Shown here: in pieces, positions 34,480 through 47,589 of the stretch
How the letters are laid out: each line of letters begins with the position of its first letter
Numbering within the stretch: position 1 is the first letter of the stretch
Source: Hygrophila difformis
Lineage: Eukaryota > Streptophyta > Magnoliopsida > Lamiales > Acanthaceae
NCBI GenBank assembly: GCA_030278955.1
Contig: JAOANR010000005.1
Coordinates: 31,115,849-31,179,848 of the forward strand
Length of the DNA stretch: 64,000 nucleotides
Direction of reading: 5' to 3'
Notes under the pieces: model-generated
Seen by the model: the letters and a program-made list of their open reading frames with translations, nothing else
What the model was told of the DNA's origin: nothing
Database searches by the model: none
Translations under genes and position numbers: made by a program

Positions 34480-37400
34480 ATGGAGCCATCAGAACCTTCA
34501 TCTTCGTCTTCTGCGAAGCAAACCGAGCCTTGGTAAGCATTGCCCACCCCTTTCGTACGCGAACCACTGCCCTGTTTTTGTGATTTTGGGGATTCTTGTG
34601 TTATTACTCTCGATAATGTGCTAATGGGCCTCCTCATGGTTGTTTTCACTTAGTTGATTTTAAATTTCAGTGATTCTGTGTATTGGGCATGTATGGATTT
34701 CGATTCCCTGTTTCTATCGTTAATGGCCGAGTGTGGTGTTGGGGTTTGGTACTTTGGTTGGTTGATGCAGGGGCACAGATAGAAGTGTTAGGGGTTGTAG
34801 AAATTTTGATTCCATGATGGCTGGGGTTTGGCAGTGGTAGATTCCGCCATGGTTATGGGTTTTGAGTTTTTAAGGTTCTTTTGCTTTTGTTTGTTCTAGT
34901 CTTTATGCTCTTGTTTTGTCTGCTTGATCTTGATTCCTCCTGGATTGTTGAAAAATCTTGAAAAAGTGAGAGTTGATGAACATAAGGATACTGTGAGAGT
35001 GTCATTGTGTTAATAATTTTCTTGCTTATGAATGTCCTCCTCACTGAGCATGAGTAGTGTGATTAATCTTATGTTCTAGTTTAAGTAGAGGCATGATCTT
35101 GTGTTTTTAACTTGCTATGTTCATGAGTATTGCATGCTGAGATGATTATTTAATGCCGTTTCCTGTTTTGGTGTGTCTGTGTATGTGTGCAGCAAATTGA
35201 GGAAAGTGAGTGTTTGTATTGTTTTTGGCATGTCAGTGCACACCAATCCCCTTTCACCAGTGCACTTTTTCACAAAAAGACAAAAATAGTACTAGGAATT
35301 TTGGGTTGACAAATGTGTTTTTTTTTTTTTTTTTTTTTTTTTTCCCAATGGAACTATGTAGTGTGAGTTAAGTAGCAGTATTTTGCCACCTCAACTGCTA
35401 CCTTTTTACAAAAATCCAAAAATGGGACCACACACATCCCACTTTTCATTAAATAAAATCAAGTCAACCTTTTCAAAAATTAAAAATAGTGTTTGCATTT
35501 TCTTGAACGTTTTAACTGTCCAATGACAGTCCAAACACTCCGGAAATAGCGAATCCATCCCGCCATGCCTCCATTGCACATTCCATCTTCGAGCCATCCA
35601 TTTCATCATCATCTCATTCCATTTTCAACAAGTGCCTCGAGCTTGTTTAATAAAATTGGAAAAACAAACTTTTGGGCCCAATGGCCCATTAAAAAAGGGA
35701 ATTTTTGGTCCAATGACCACTTCATTTTTATTTTTATTTCTATTTCCCCCTTTCGATTGGACTCAATAATCCAATTGAGTTATCTCCTTCTAGGTCCTAA
35801 GGCATAGTACCTTACATTTGGATCTTTTAATAAACTCAAGATTAAATCACTTAAATCACATTTCGAGCTTAGCAAAGCTCAAAATGTGAGGATGTTGGTT
35901 TTCACACCTGAGTAGTCTTTGAAAACTCATAAAAATTGGATGTATCTAAGCACTTTGACCTTTTTCAGGAATGCATTGGTAGTGCACTCAGGCATCGGAT
36001 TGCCTGACTGCACATATGAGGCTGCTGGCAACCAGGCCTCGATTGATCGAACAGAGATTAAGGACGCAAGAGATGCCATCAAATCAGTTTATAAGGTGCC
36101 TCTGGACCACACTACGGACGAAAAATTGAAACTTTCTCCGGGATGGGACGTGCATATTCCTCCACAGGAAAGGTCGATAGTCGCTGCATCGATAGAAAGG
36201 GACTACTATCACTTCCTGAAGAAGTTTTGGATAAGGATGATGGGGTATGCCCCCCAAGACGAAAAGACAACTCCTGAAGTCCATCATGAGCGCATCCAAT
36301 TGAGGTTCAGAGAGCACAGGGCTGTGTGGAATCGGCATGTGGAAAAGGGAACAAAAGATCCAAATATAGCTGACTTCGACATCATCATCCCTAACCAGAT
36401 CGTAGATCCTCAAGTTCGGATGGCCTTCGAACACAAACACATGGATCTAAGTAGGGTTATCAACAGTGGGGCCATCATGATGTATGAAGCATTTCCATTT
36501 AAGTGGAATCCGTATTTGTTTGAAGCAAAAGGACCAGTGGAGCAGAGGTGGATTACAGATCTAGCTCGGGCCAGGCATCGAGAGCTGACCTACAACCTGT
36601 ACAAACGCCTCAAAGATGCTGAGAAATTTGAACAAAGCCGCAACACCTCACTGTTGAACACAATGAGGAAGATGATCAAGGATGCACGCGAACAATGGGA
36701 CGACTTGACTACTGTCTGGGGAAAAGGCAATCCAAGTATCACTGAGTCCTTTCTGGAAGAAGGAGTAGTACTGCCTGCAGATGAGGTACTTGAAACCATC
36801 TTCACACACAGAAAGTATGGACGGTACGGGACGAACAAAGATGATGAATTTCCCCAGCACATAGCAGTACTAAGGGATCAGCTACAAGTGGATATACGCA
36901 AAGGTGGCTGGAAACCCAAAAGGAAAAATGAAAGGCAGTTCAATTTACTATCAAAAGCTGAGGCTGGGGTGTATCTCACGTACGATTCGGCAGAAGACAT
37001 GTCCTACCTGGAAGGGATTCAAAAGGATCTGGTAGGGGGCATGATAGATCAGTACAGGGACTCCTACTGGGAATTGATCATGGAAATGGACAAGTTTGCA
37101 CTGGAATACTGTAATAGCACTGCTAATGGAAAGAAGGTCTTGCACTATAACAACAATGTTCGGAGTAAGTTCTGCTCCAAGATCAAGAAGGACTGGGAGG
37201 ATCAACTGAGGAGAATCACTCAAAGAAGTTTTATTGAGGATTATTTGCAGCGCGCCGAAAAGCAACTAGGCTACGAGGGTGAACCAAACAGGGAAGAGGA
37301 TCCCGATGCTGAGATTGATGCATACTTCTCCACCCCTCCTGAGGCCAACCCACAGCCTACCCAGCCAGCAGTACAGGCTTCGGCATTGCCACCAAGAGGA

Positions 37401-40286
37401 CAGACTGAAGTACAAGAAGTTGCTACGTCCGAGCCAGTGGTGCAACAAGAGGTAGTCCGGACTCCAGTACAGCCAGCTCAGACTGAAACGACAACATCTG
37501 CTGTAGCACCTGCCACCGCTAAGGCACCCATACAGCCCGAGAAAACCTCCACTGCTGTTGTCACATCTGAAGGTCATCAGCCAGCACCTCAACCGGGAAC
37601 GAGGAGAAGGTTGATAAAGTCCGCTGACAAGGATAAGCCAGCAAGAGCTCCGGAAAAGAAAGTGGAGATCAAGGAACCGGAACCAACTGTTAAGAAAGTG
37701 GCAGAGCCCACGGATCCTAAGGACAGAGGTAAAAAGCCAATGCCGCCGCCACCCCCGAAAAAGAAGCACCAGGTGATATCCGATGCTGAGCTAGCCATGA
37801 AGATGCACAATGAAGAGCTTGCATTAGCTGGTTTGCTGGATCAAGTAACAGGTGGTTCGGGAGTAGAGAAATTGACTGAGGAAGAACGCCTGGAAATGGA
37901 AAAGAAAGCTGCAGCAGAGGAGCAGATTAGAAAGAATATCCAACAGACCAGGGATGAAGAAACTGCCAGAAAAATGCAGGCTGAGCTGGAAAGCAGGAAA
38001 TCTGGAGAGGTTGAGCGGGGTAATGAGGAGGACTTTGAGCTGAAGATCACAGGAGAAGTGCAGGGGCGTGGTTTGAAAATCAAAGAAGAACAACCTCCTG
38101 CATGGACTGGCCCCACTGCACATGATGCTGAGACTATCCGAGGGGATATAAGGAAAAGGCTTAACGAACAGATCGAAACAAGAATTGATGCTGGAGAAAA
38201 GCCACATCAAATCAAATATCAGACAAAAGTGGGTCAAGTGATTGATCCTCTCGTGGGCACAGCCAGAATTGAAGAATTCATCACTCAAGGAGGCCCGTTG
38301 CACCAACCTGAACAGTCAGAAGGACCGCAAGATTCCATAGATCCGGTGGCACTGGCCAAAACCTTGGAAAAGCAGCCAGACGACCCTCTCATGACCTCTG
38401 CGCTTAAAGAAAAGGTTCAAGGAATTTTGACTGAAGCTGCAGATGGGAATGATTCGGAAGAAGAAGCTCGGCAGGAGGAGCAAGAATTCATGAACCAAAT
38501 GGCGTCTATTTTCCAACGTCCAGTTGGACGAGCTGCAAGAATTAGGGAGGAGGAGGAGGTATCAACTGATGTTGATGACCGTAATTTTCATGTAACTACA
38601 TCCTCTTTACCTGTAAATTGTGAACTCAATACGATGAAACATGTAATTAAATAGGTTGAGGAGGAAGTCGGAGATGAAACAGCTCATGGAGAGCGAGAGC
38701 CAAGTCAGAGGGGAGATGAGGCTGAACCAAGGGATGACCAGCCACAGGAGGGAGACGATCAAACAGACTGGCACACGAGCGACGACGAGTCCGTCGGATC
38801 CATTCGACCAGTCGAGTTTTGGACTGAAAACACTGTAAGGCAAAGAATGGGCGTTTCAAAGGAATATGGGAAGAAAATGCTGAGTGAAGAGCAGGTTCAG
38901 ATCAAGTTCAATGGCAACAAAGAGAATGCAGAGAAGTATAAGAAGTTGCAGAAGATGATAGTGCCAGATAAAGGATTCAGACCCGATGCGTTGTCACACC
39001 CCACTGTTGAGACTTTCTACAGAAATCAAGAGTGGGGTAACTTCATGCTGCATCATGACGAAGACGGCTTCGTGGAGCTAACAAAGGAGTTCTTCTGCAA
39101 CATCGATGAAGCTGCCAGAACAACATGGATCCGGGGACAAGTGATAAACATTGCACCTGATTGGCTGAATCAGTTCTTCGGGACTCCAGATATCCAAAGC
39201 GAATTCCCCCCTGGTGAGATCATGACAAAGAGAGCCAAAACGACTGAATATGCGAAGTATGCAACATTAGCTAACAGCATGACAAGCGTGACCGCCCCTG
39301 GACACACATTCAATGCAAAATGGCTGCGGATACAGTTCATGCCAACCTACGAGTTCTACATGTCCAAGATCCGGCCCAACTCGCATCCGCACACCACATC
39401 TGGAAATGTGCTAATGGGATTTGCAAGAATGTGGAGCGGAGCAAAACTAAATGTAGGGAGGCATGTATTCGAGGTGATGATAACCAGGATAAAGGATAGG
39501 CAGGTGCTATGCTATCCAAATCTGATTAGGAGAATCTGCATAGCTCAGGGAGTTGATTTGAGCGCGTTTGAGGGTGACACAGTGGTGAAAGTGAACCCAC
39601 CTATCAGTGTGCCAAGACTTCCCTTGTGTGAGAGTATCAAATACTCTCTCCCCCAACTGTCCGTCAGAGGAGATTCAGACGCTCAATCCTCTTTCATATC
39701 GGGTGAACAGGCATCGAGAAAACGAAAGAGGCAGCCCAAGACAAAGAAGGGAACACAGAACACCTGTGCTGATGCAGGACCTTCGAATGTTCAAGAGGAG
39801 CCTCCTGCGGACCAAGAACGGACTGAGACTCCGATTCCACCTCCGACTCAACCTCAACCTCAGATGCCTCCTCAAAGTCAGAACGTATCTCAGTTCCCTG
39901 CTGATTCCCAAACGATTGAGATGGTGAGCAGAATGAGTCAGTCTATGCTCGAGGGAATGAAATCCATGACTGATGTAATTTTGGCAAGCCAAGAGGGACA
40001 GCAGAAAAGGGCAGAAGAGGAGCGTGAGGAGCGAAGGAGGGAGAGAGAAGAGGAACGCGAAGAGCGTAGGAGAGAAAAGGAAGAGAAACGGAAAGAGAAG
40101 TTGGAGAAGGGAAGGAGAGACGAGAAATTCAGAATGATGATGCTAGAAAAAGAAGAGAAGAATCGAAAGATGGTGGAATCACTGATCCTTAGTCAAAATC
40201 AGCTCCTGCAAACCTTACTCAAGAAGATCCCTGATGACGCTGGCTCCTCCAAGAAATCAGACGAGAAGAAAGATGGCGATCCCTGA
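34480..40286 (+). CDS. Element 1 private gene: spliced protein of about 1,424 residues with a C-terminal plant-transposon-protein-like domain
   Basis: Inferred exons are 34480-34532, 35969-38558 and 38655-40286. Donors TTG/GTAAGC and GAG/GTATCA and acceptors TTTTTCAG and TTAAATAG join all three in frame (53+2,590+1,632 nt = 1,425 codons with stop). Exon 1 starts MEPSEPSSSSSAKQ. Residues ~19-470 are a charged region I do not recognise (IGLPDCTYEAAGNQ, FPFKWNPYLFEAKGPVEQRW). About 475-620 is Pro/Gln/Thr-rich, with KKPMPPPPPKKKHQ further on, then acidic Glu-rich stretches. Residues ~960-1200 (PDKGFRPDALSHPTVETFYR, WIRGQVINIAPDWLNQFFGT, VGRHVFEVMITRIKDR) resemble the 'putative plant transposon protein' domain (Transposase_32). 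A Lys-rich NLS-like patch (RKRKRQPKTKK) and an Arg/Glu coiled coil end it. No gag knuckle, protease, RT or integrase motif is visible. The frames are fully open, unlike its neighbours. Function unknown; a structural or Gag-like role is a guess. Confidence 0.75.
35318..35343. repeat. T26 tract in intron 1 of the element 1 gene
   Basis: 26 consecutive T. A matching A-run of about 26 lies at 41215-41240 in the same element. Confidence 0.9.
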
Positions 40287-41214
40287 CTCCATCATTTCTG
40301 AGCTTAATTGTAAATATCATATAAGAGAATTTCAATTCATCCATGCAAGATAGATTTGTTTGCAAATGAAATCTCTTGTAATTGATATAATTACTGCTTC
40401 CAGATTGGGATTTTGCAGCCCCAACAGCAATCTTTGTTTTTATTTAGTTCTTTTATTTCTGAAAAGATGTCTGACAGTCCAAGATGAATAAGTGACTGTC
40501 AGGCCAAAAATATGCTGTTGACATACTCAGTATGTCAGCAGTGCCTCTTTACTGCTTTCAATTAAATAACCAGCAAAAATATGCATAAAATTGCTCTAAA
40601 TTCACATGATGAATTTAGGCTTATGATTAAATTTTCAAACTTTTAAATTGGGATAATATAATTGAGAACATGCATGAAATGAATTCCTGAGGTTTTGAGC
40701 TATAAAAATTTAATGATGCGATCAGCTTATTGGGTAATAAATCTGCATGTTAGAGATTTCGATTGAATAAATTGTTAGAATTAAGCTTGGATGAAATTTG
40801 AGAATATTGTATGACATGAATCAACCCAACCTTGTGAGATTTGAGCCATGAGTCACTTTTACTCATTCTTTTTCTTTGATGTGTGAATCATTTTGATTAA
40901 AGGAAACTAGAACTTGCGATTGGGACCGATTCAAGACCATGCCATATTCCCAAAATCGAGCATATGATCGAGGCACCTAGAAAATCCAAATTTTTGGCCT
41001 TCGTTTGAAATCCAAACCCAAAAATATTTTCCCTTTAGGATTAACCAATTTGAGCCTATAAGCCTAATTTTTCTTTGAAACCCACTATATTATTCCTAGC
41101 CTTATAAAAAGACCAAGAAAATCAAACCCAAGTGTGCAAGGATGAATTCTATCAAGGCATTACAATTTTGATCATCAATGAAAACTATAAATTGGTATTC
41201 TATAAACCGATTTC

Positions 41215-41245
<31 letters not shown>

Positions 41246-41935
41246 GAGTTGAATGTCATTCAACACAAATAAATTGCAGATGACAAGCAATTAGACTTAG
41301 TCTAATGTCATGCAATAGAAAGAAAATCAAAAAGAAAGAAATATTGATGATCGTAAATTTTCAGAAAAAAATGCCAAGTTATGATAGAATTAATTTTTGC
41401 CACTTCCTTGCCCAATAATTTCCCTTCCCTACCTAATGTTACAACCGTATGCCCCGTTATAACCCTTAAATAAGACCTTGGGATCTCGATTTGAGGAAAT
41501 GAGCCGGTGGCGAGTTGGTCCAGTTGCAAGCTTATGGGAGAATTTAATTGAATTGAATTTTGAGCGTTCATGATTAAACCCCAATTGAGAGTGAGTGAAT
41601 TCTTCCGATTCTCTTATATGTGAGGCTTTGTCTTATTACACATGTTCATGTCATCCTCTAATTCTCATCCCTAGTCTTTGCATTTTTCAAACATGATATT
41701 CATGAAGGATTGATAATAATGTTTGATTTGTAGGCCTGATATAGTGAGCAAGTATCATTTCATTAAACACTACAATCAAGGGAATTTAACACTTGTAGTT
41801 TTTGATTGTCTTATCCCAATCTAAAAAGGATGTGATTTATGAAGCCACGAAAATGAATTGAATATGTAGAGTCCGTGTTCTTAGGAACATTGACTCTGAC
41901 TGCTCGGGGACGATCAGTATTAAATGTGAGGATGT
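40287..41935 (+). other. 3' non-coding interior of element 1
   Basis: Two hairpins follow the stop codon: CTGACAGTC/GACTGTCAG (40471-40502) and CTGTTGACATA/TATGTCAGCAG (40515-40541). An A26 run is at 41215. The motif AAATGTGAGGATGTTGA ends inside the first bases of the 3' LTR (41922-41938), where a polypurine tract is expected but only a weak purine stretch (GTGAGGA) is present. No coding region is seen on either strand. Confidence 0.6.
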
Positions 41936-44900
41936 TGATAATGGCCAGAAATGACCATTATTTTCAATCCATTTCCGTGTCTTAAACGGGCATTTGATCG
42001 CATTCCGGTCTTACATTAAGTAAGAAAGCAGTCGAATTGGACTGATTTATGCATAATTGTAAAAATAATAAGCTGGTGTGAAAAAGACATAAATATGTAA
42101 TTTTATTACATATTTATGTTAGAAAAATCCAAAAACATGAGAAAAAGAAAAGGAAACAAAAAAGATGGGAAAAAGAGAGAAAAGCCCACAAAAAGAATAT
42201 TTTCGGCCCATCTGGCCCAACCCAGCAGGCCCAGGAAGACCTTTGTCGCGGAAGTCCCTTGGCGCGATACAGTGTTCCGCGACAAAGGAGGAGTTCCGCG
42301 ACCAAGTGGCCCAGATGAAGAAGAGACCAGCCAAAGTCCCTTGGCGCGATACCTTTGTCGCGATGCCCTGTTCCGCGACAAAGGTCCATTCCGCGACCAA
42401 GATAAAGTTTTAGAGACACAAGACCCAGTCGAGAAGCTTTGCCACATGCAGTGTGTTCCGCGACCAAACTTGGTGCTCCGAGACAAAGCTGTGATGTGTG
42501 TGATGTCTTGAGACACAATGGGCTCAAATCAAGGCCCATGAGCTTAGGGTTTCCCCTCTATAAATATGAGGTGTTTCCCTTGAGCTAAAGGTTGGAAGAA
42601 TTTTAGAAAAACTATACCTTCTTGAAGACAAGTTGGGGAGTTCAGTAGTTTAGTTTAGTTTAGGGTAGTTTAGTTAGGTTTTCTTTTGTATTATTTAATT
42701 TATGCACTAGTTAGAAATAGTTTACTGCACTTTGATTAGGCAGCCAGTTTTAAACCTTGTTTTTGTTCTAAACTTTTGTTTAAGGGTTTGTGGTACTCAA
42801 ACCATGAGTATGAACAACACAGTTTAATAAAATGGGAAAACATTCTCCATTTGTGTCCCAAAATCATGAAATGGGTCTCACACCCCATGGATCTTACTGT
42901 TTTCATTTTCCTTGGGTCATTTGACCCTTGTTTTTGCATTTTTATGTCACTGCTTGGTGACTTTTTCTTGGGATAATGTTGCATGCTTATGGATGATCAA
43001 GCTTAGATTAGGGTTTCTTAAGTTTTAAGTTTGCTTTATTTCTATTTTGTGCAAGCATGTTCTAGCTAGATTCAAATTCTGTTTTGTTATTTTGAGCTTA
43101 GTTTAGCCTTTGAATCTGAAATGGGTGAGATCACACATAATGCATGCCACTGTTCCACTTTACTTTTCTGACATGTGTACTAGACACACCTTTGTCGCGG
43201 AACAACTCTTGTCGCGGAACCACGTTCTGCGACAAAATGGTGCTTTGGCGACAAAGGTGCCAAAGAACATTTGTTGACCATCATTTTAAAACCCTTGGTC
43301 GCGAAACACCCCTTGGCGCGGAACCACGTTCCGCGACAAAATCTTGATTAGCGACCAAGGACCCAAATACTTGTGATTTTATTCTGGAAGGGCTTTGTCG
43401 CGAAGCAACCTTGTCGCGGAACCACGTTCCGCGCCAAAATCTCTTGTTCCGCGACAAGAATTATGCCTTGTCCAATTTTCAACCTTTTTGTCGCTATGGC
43501 CTTGTCGCGGAACCACGTTCCGCGACAAAATTTTCTTTACTTAGCGACAAAGCAAACCCCAAACTTTCAAAATTCCATTTCTTTTATTTCCCACCCCTTT
43601 GTCGCGAAACCTTTGTCGCGGAGCCACGTTCCGCGACACAAACTCTGCATCGCGACAAGGTGGCACCTTGTGCTAAATTCTCATTCTTCATCTCAACCCA
43701 TTAATTAATTGAACCTTTGTATTGATATTTTGAGGTTGAAATTCAATGATCTCAACCCATGATCAATTTGATATAAAGAACTTTGTTCAATTCCCTATTA
43801 AAAGATTCTTCTACAAATAATTAAACTCTAATGATCTAAGTATATAATCCGGACTGTAATTAATTAATTAATTATGGAATGAGTGATTATTTAGACATAA
43901 TGAGTAATTATGGATTAATTTCCATACCTTGCATGAGAAACCAATGTCTCTCATGCAAGATGACCCAAAAATATTTTTTCTTTTATTTATTTTGTCTTTC
44001 CGTGTTGTGTGAAACAGCTAATAAGGAATATATCAGATTAATGTTGGCGGGTATTCCCACATGGATAACTAGCTCGTGGTCTGTATATTAATTATCAGAT
44101 GTTATTTTGCATGGTCTGGATAGTGGCCGGTGGAAGCCTTGGCGGTTCATCCATCCGGGATTACAATAGCTGCTCAGCTGACTCCTATCCGGATACAGTT
44201 TTATTCTCTTTATCTTAATTTCAAAACCTGAATTCAAGTTGTAGTATTATTAAATGATGTCGACCAACATTATTTGAGAAGTATTACAACAAGAAAATAT
44301 GTGGGTTTTTCTTCCACTCACAGAAAAAAGGGGGCTGAATGACGGCGGTCACCGTCACTTGGAATTCACTTCTGTCTAAAAATCTTTCCATCTGGTATAA
44401 TTGGGAACTGGATAGCAGATGTTTGCAGTCCAGATCACCCCAGTTATTTCTGGCACTCTCTTTAGCCAAAATTCTTCTCATCCCCGGCTATTTCATCTCT
44501 GTGTGTCAACTTCTGTCTAAACCCACCTTATATTTTGGGTTATTTAATTTTACACTTCTCTATAAATTTATGCATGATACTATTATGTAGATATTGTGGT
44601 CGATATTATTTTGGGATCCTTCCCCTGGACACAGGAGTCTTGATTTTAATCAGATGTCTCATAATGAATTTCCAACAAAAATTCCTTTATAAAATCCGGA
44701 TCTGAGTAAGGGATAAATTCGACAGTTATGACTAATTCACATCCGACTGGGGGTTGATTTTGGGAAATTAGAAGCAGAGTCAGCGATTAGGTCTAACCTA
44801 GACTGAAAGGGTCTGTGTTCTTATTGAGAGTCTAGTACCTGATAGGGAATGATTTTCAGATTCATTATTTTCCAAAATTGCTGTTTGTTGGAAATCTTGT

Positions 44901-46466
44901 ATTAAATATTACACTGGGTCAGATTCCACTTGGATTCCGATAAAGTGTGACAGATAATACTAGAGGAACAACATTCGGGCCTTGGTTATTTTCTAAGGTA
45001 AAGTTGAGTCTTCTTTCAACTGCTATCTTCTTCTGCCAAAGCCTATTCTTGAGTCCTGAGTGAGTGCATCCGGAACGAACTAATTTATTAGTTCGTTTCA
45101 TTAGTTTGTATCTCATAACCACCCGACGAGAAGTGAACACTGCGAGCGGTTCACTGAGAATAGGGAATTCTTGATCCACATCCGGTCATTCTGACTGGGG
45201 GCTTTCTTTTACTACCAGGGTCAGACTTTCAGAAACCTCCGAGTGATAGGATTTTAAACGCTTTCTTTATCGCTTTCTCTTAAATGCTTTCGTTAGAGGT
45301 CACTCGGTTGTATTGAGAGTTGTGTAACTGCTACTAGGACTGGGAGTTAAGGGATAGTTCAGGACTTAGTTAGAATCTTTGGGTGTGACATGGGAGAATG
45401 ATAGCAGTACTTGACACTTCAACTAATGATTTGCCAGGTGTTGCTTATCCACCACAGATAAATGACATACCTCTGCGCAGGGGCAGTTATCTATCTGTGG
45501 TATCTTAGATTTTGTTGTTTTAAGGCATGTAAATCCTTACTGTAAGTACCTGTCTGTTAAAGGGAACATAGTATAGGAAGCATGAGAGTTAGCTATCTGA
45601 TGGATTATCCCAAGCTAAGATCTGTGTAATTAAAATGGAAGTTTAATTGTGTTTCATCTGAACCTTGTCCAATCTTTATTCTTTTCTTCCTGTCCCTTCT
45701 GTCATAATTTAAATCTGTTTTCTTAGATAATCTTAATCGTTTTCTTAGATTACTTTTATTGCTTTCTTAGATTAAATTTAATTCGCTTTCTAGAATACTT
45801 TTATCTGTTTTATTTTAATTGCTTTCTTAATCTGATTTAAATTCTGTCAAGTAGTTGTTAGTCATTTCACAAACTTGATTTGAGTAACCGAGTGGAAAAT
45901 CTTAGTGAATGACGTGGGACCTGCTTCTATCGCACATCCTCCAGTGAACGATCCGGTCTTACTATAAATTACTGCAATTTTTGACACCGTGCGCTTTCGG
46001 GAGCACAGTTTCTTAACTACGAGCAATAAAAACATGACTACATATAAATATATCCTTAATCACAACACCGCCATCATAATTTGGTTTCACTAATTAAAAC
46101 CTAAACCAGGACCATGATTTTTCGGAAAATACTCATGTGGTGGGAATTAGTCAAAAGTTTCATGGCAGGAAATCTTATGACAAGAATTGATGAGAAGTAT
46201 CATGGCATATTTGCCGGGGATCCTCAGTGTGACAGGCTGAAGGTCAACATATCCCGGCTATGCCATGAGATTTATCAACAATTCATGACAGGGAGAACCA
46301 CAGCGCCATTTGAAATTAAAGCACCACACTTGAGTAATAAAAAGACTAATAATCTTGATATATCCCTAAACCCTTTCCCATGAATCATAACGCTTTTCAT
46401 TTAATAAATCTAACCTGGTATAATTTTAGCAAAAGCTCGGGTTAACGAAACTTGTCAAAAGTTTCA
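41936..46466 (+). repeat. 3' LTR of element 1
   Basis: 4,531 bp, the same TG...CA borders as the 5' copy and followed directly by ATAGA. It carries the same palindrome blocks (42237-42486 and 43192-43676) and TATA box (42559-42566). It is one base longer than the 5' LTR (extra C near 45217) with about six substitutions by eye. Confidence 0.95.
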
Positions 46467-46471
46467 ATAGA

Positions 46472-47589
46472 TCAAGCCCGGACAAGCCCGGAATCCATTA
46501 ACATGGATTCCCCACATCAGAATTAAATAAAGATGGAAAAAGGCCTTAGGATGCACAAGAAAGCCCAACAAGCATGAAGAGGCCCAAAAATCCAACACAT
46601 GCGATCGAGTGCATGCGGTCTAGGCAATGCGGTTTAAACCGCATCACCCTAAAACCGCATCACTTAAACCGCATGAATTAATTTTTGTTCAAGCAAGCCA
46701 AGTCTGAAGAAAAACGATGCGGTCTCCACGGGGCGGTATAAACCGCATCGTATGGCCTATTCCGCATCGACCTTGAATGAAGAAACAAAGCTGAAGAAAC
46801 GAGGCAGTCTCTTCGATGCGGTATAAACCGCATCGCACCACCTAGACCGCATCGACTCAAAATGCGGAGACAAGGCATGCGGTCAACACTCAAAACGATG
46901 CGGTTTGACCGATGCGGTATAAACCGCATCGAATTAACAACATCGCCCCAGAACGCCTTGAAGACTCCCTTTCCAATGCAATGCAGTCTCTTTGTATCAA
47001 TGCGGTATAAACCGCATCGCCTCACTATAGACCGCATCGACTGTGCTAAACCGCATCACTTTTGTATTTTGGCTATTTTGTGCTCAACATTATATTTTAT
47101 GTATTTTTCTTGCTTTTTCATGGCTTGGACTATATAGGTCCTCCCATACCATTGTAAACAACTTTGCTTAATTTGAACTTAATCTATCATATTTTCAAAG
47201 TTCATATCCGAGAACACTCTATCAAAAGTGTTCTCTTCCAACCGTGTTTGTCTTGAGCTCATACTCATTTTCTACATGCCATCAAATTTGGAAGCTTGCT
47301 CGATGGATTGTCATGAATGATGCACTTGAAGGAAACCATTTGTCTTGAGTTAGTCTAATTTCCCTTGGCATGTTCGGGTCCCCTTTATTCATAAGCTTTC
47401 TTACCTTATATCTTGCAATTTAGTTTCATAATCTTATATTATATACATCTTTGTGTGTGTTCGTGTTCTTCATCATCTTTCATATTACTATTCCTCTAAT
47501 CATCATTTTACCTAACCCTAAAATTCATTATCACTAATCCGGATATTGTCACTAAACAAGTTTTGATCTACGACATAAATATAGAAATT
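46472..47589 (+). repeat. Element 2 LTR (CRM-like gypsy) with GATGCGG/CCGCATC palindromes
   Basis: This segment ends at a degenerate iMet primer-binding site and carries a promoter-like TATATAGG (47131-47138), so it is read as an LTR of element 2. About 46606-47060 is packed with GATGCGG and CCGCATC arms. Several form inner pairs (GCGGTATAAACCGC, GCGGTTTAAACCGC) bracketed by outer single arms, repeating roughly every 80-100 bp. The 5' border is not resolved. The first ~35 bases look like the end of a polyprotein. Confidence 0.6.

Larger units (their letters stand above)
28740..46466 (+). mobile_element. Element 1: giant non-autonomous LTR retrotransposon, 17.7 kb, very young
   Basis: Two 4.53-kb LTRs (TGATAATGG...AGTTTCA) enclose an 8,666-bp interior. 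The 5-bp target duplication ATAGA is perfect (28735-28739, 46467-46471). Immediately after the left LTR lies a PBS matching plant tRNA-Asp, as used by the Athila/Tat group of Ty3/gypsy elements. No protease, reverse transcriptase, RNase H or integrase motif is visible in any frame of the interior. The only long coding region is a spliced gene at 34480-40286. By eye the two LTRs differ at about six bases and one 1-bp indel (for example 29415, 30999, 31199, 32203), roughly 0.13%, which implies very recent insertion. It probably moves with enzymes supplied by another element. Confidence 0.95.

Noticed and set aside
36084..38306. Several open frames of 90-167 codons antisense to exon 2 of the element 1 gene
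   Set aside because: They follow from the codon usage of the sense frame, have low-complexity Leu/Ser/Trp-rich products and no recognisable motif.
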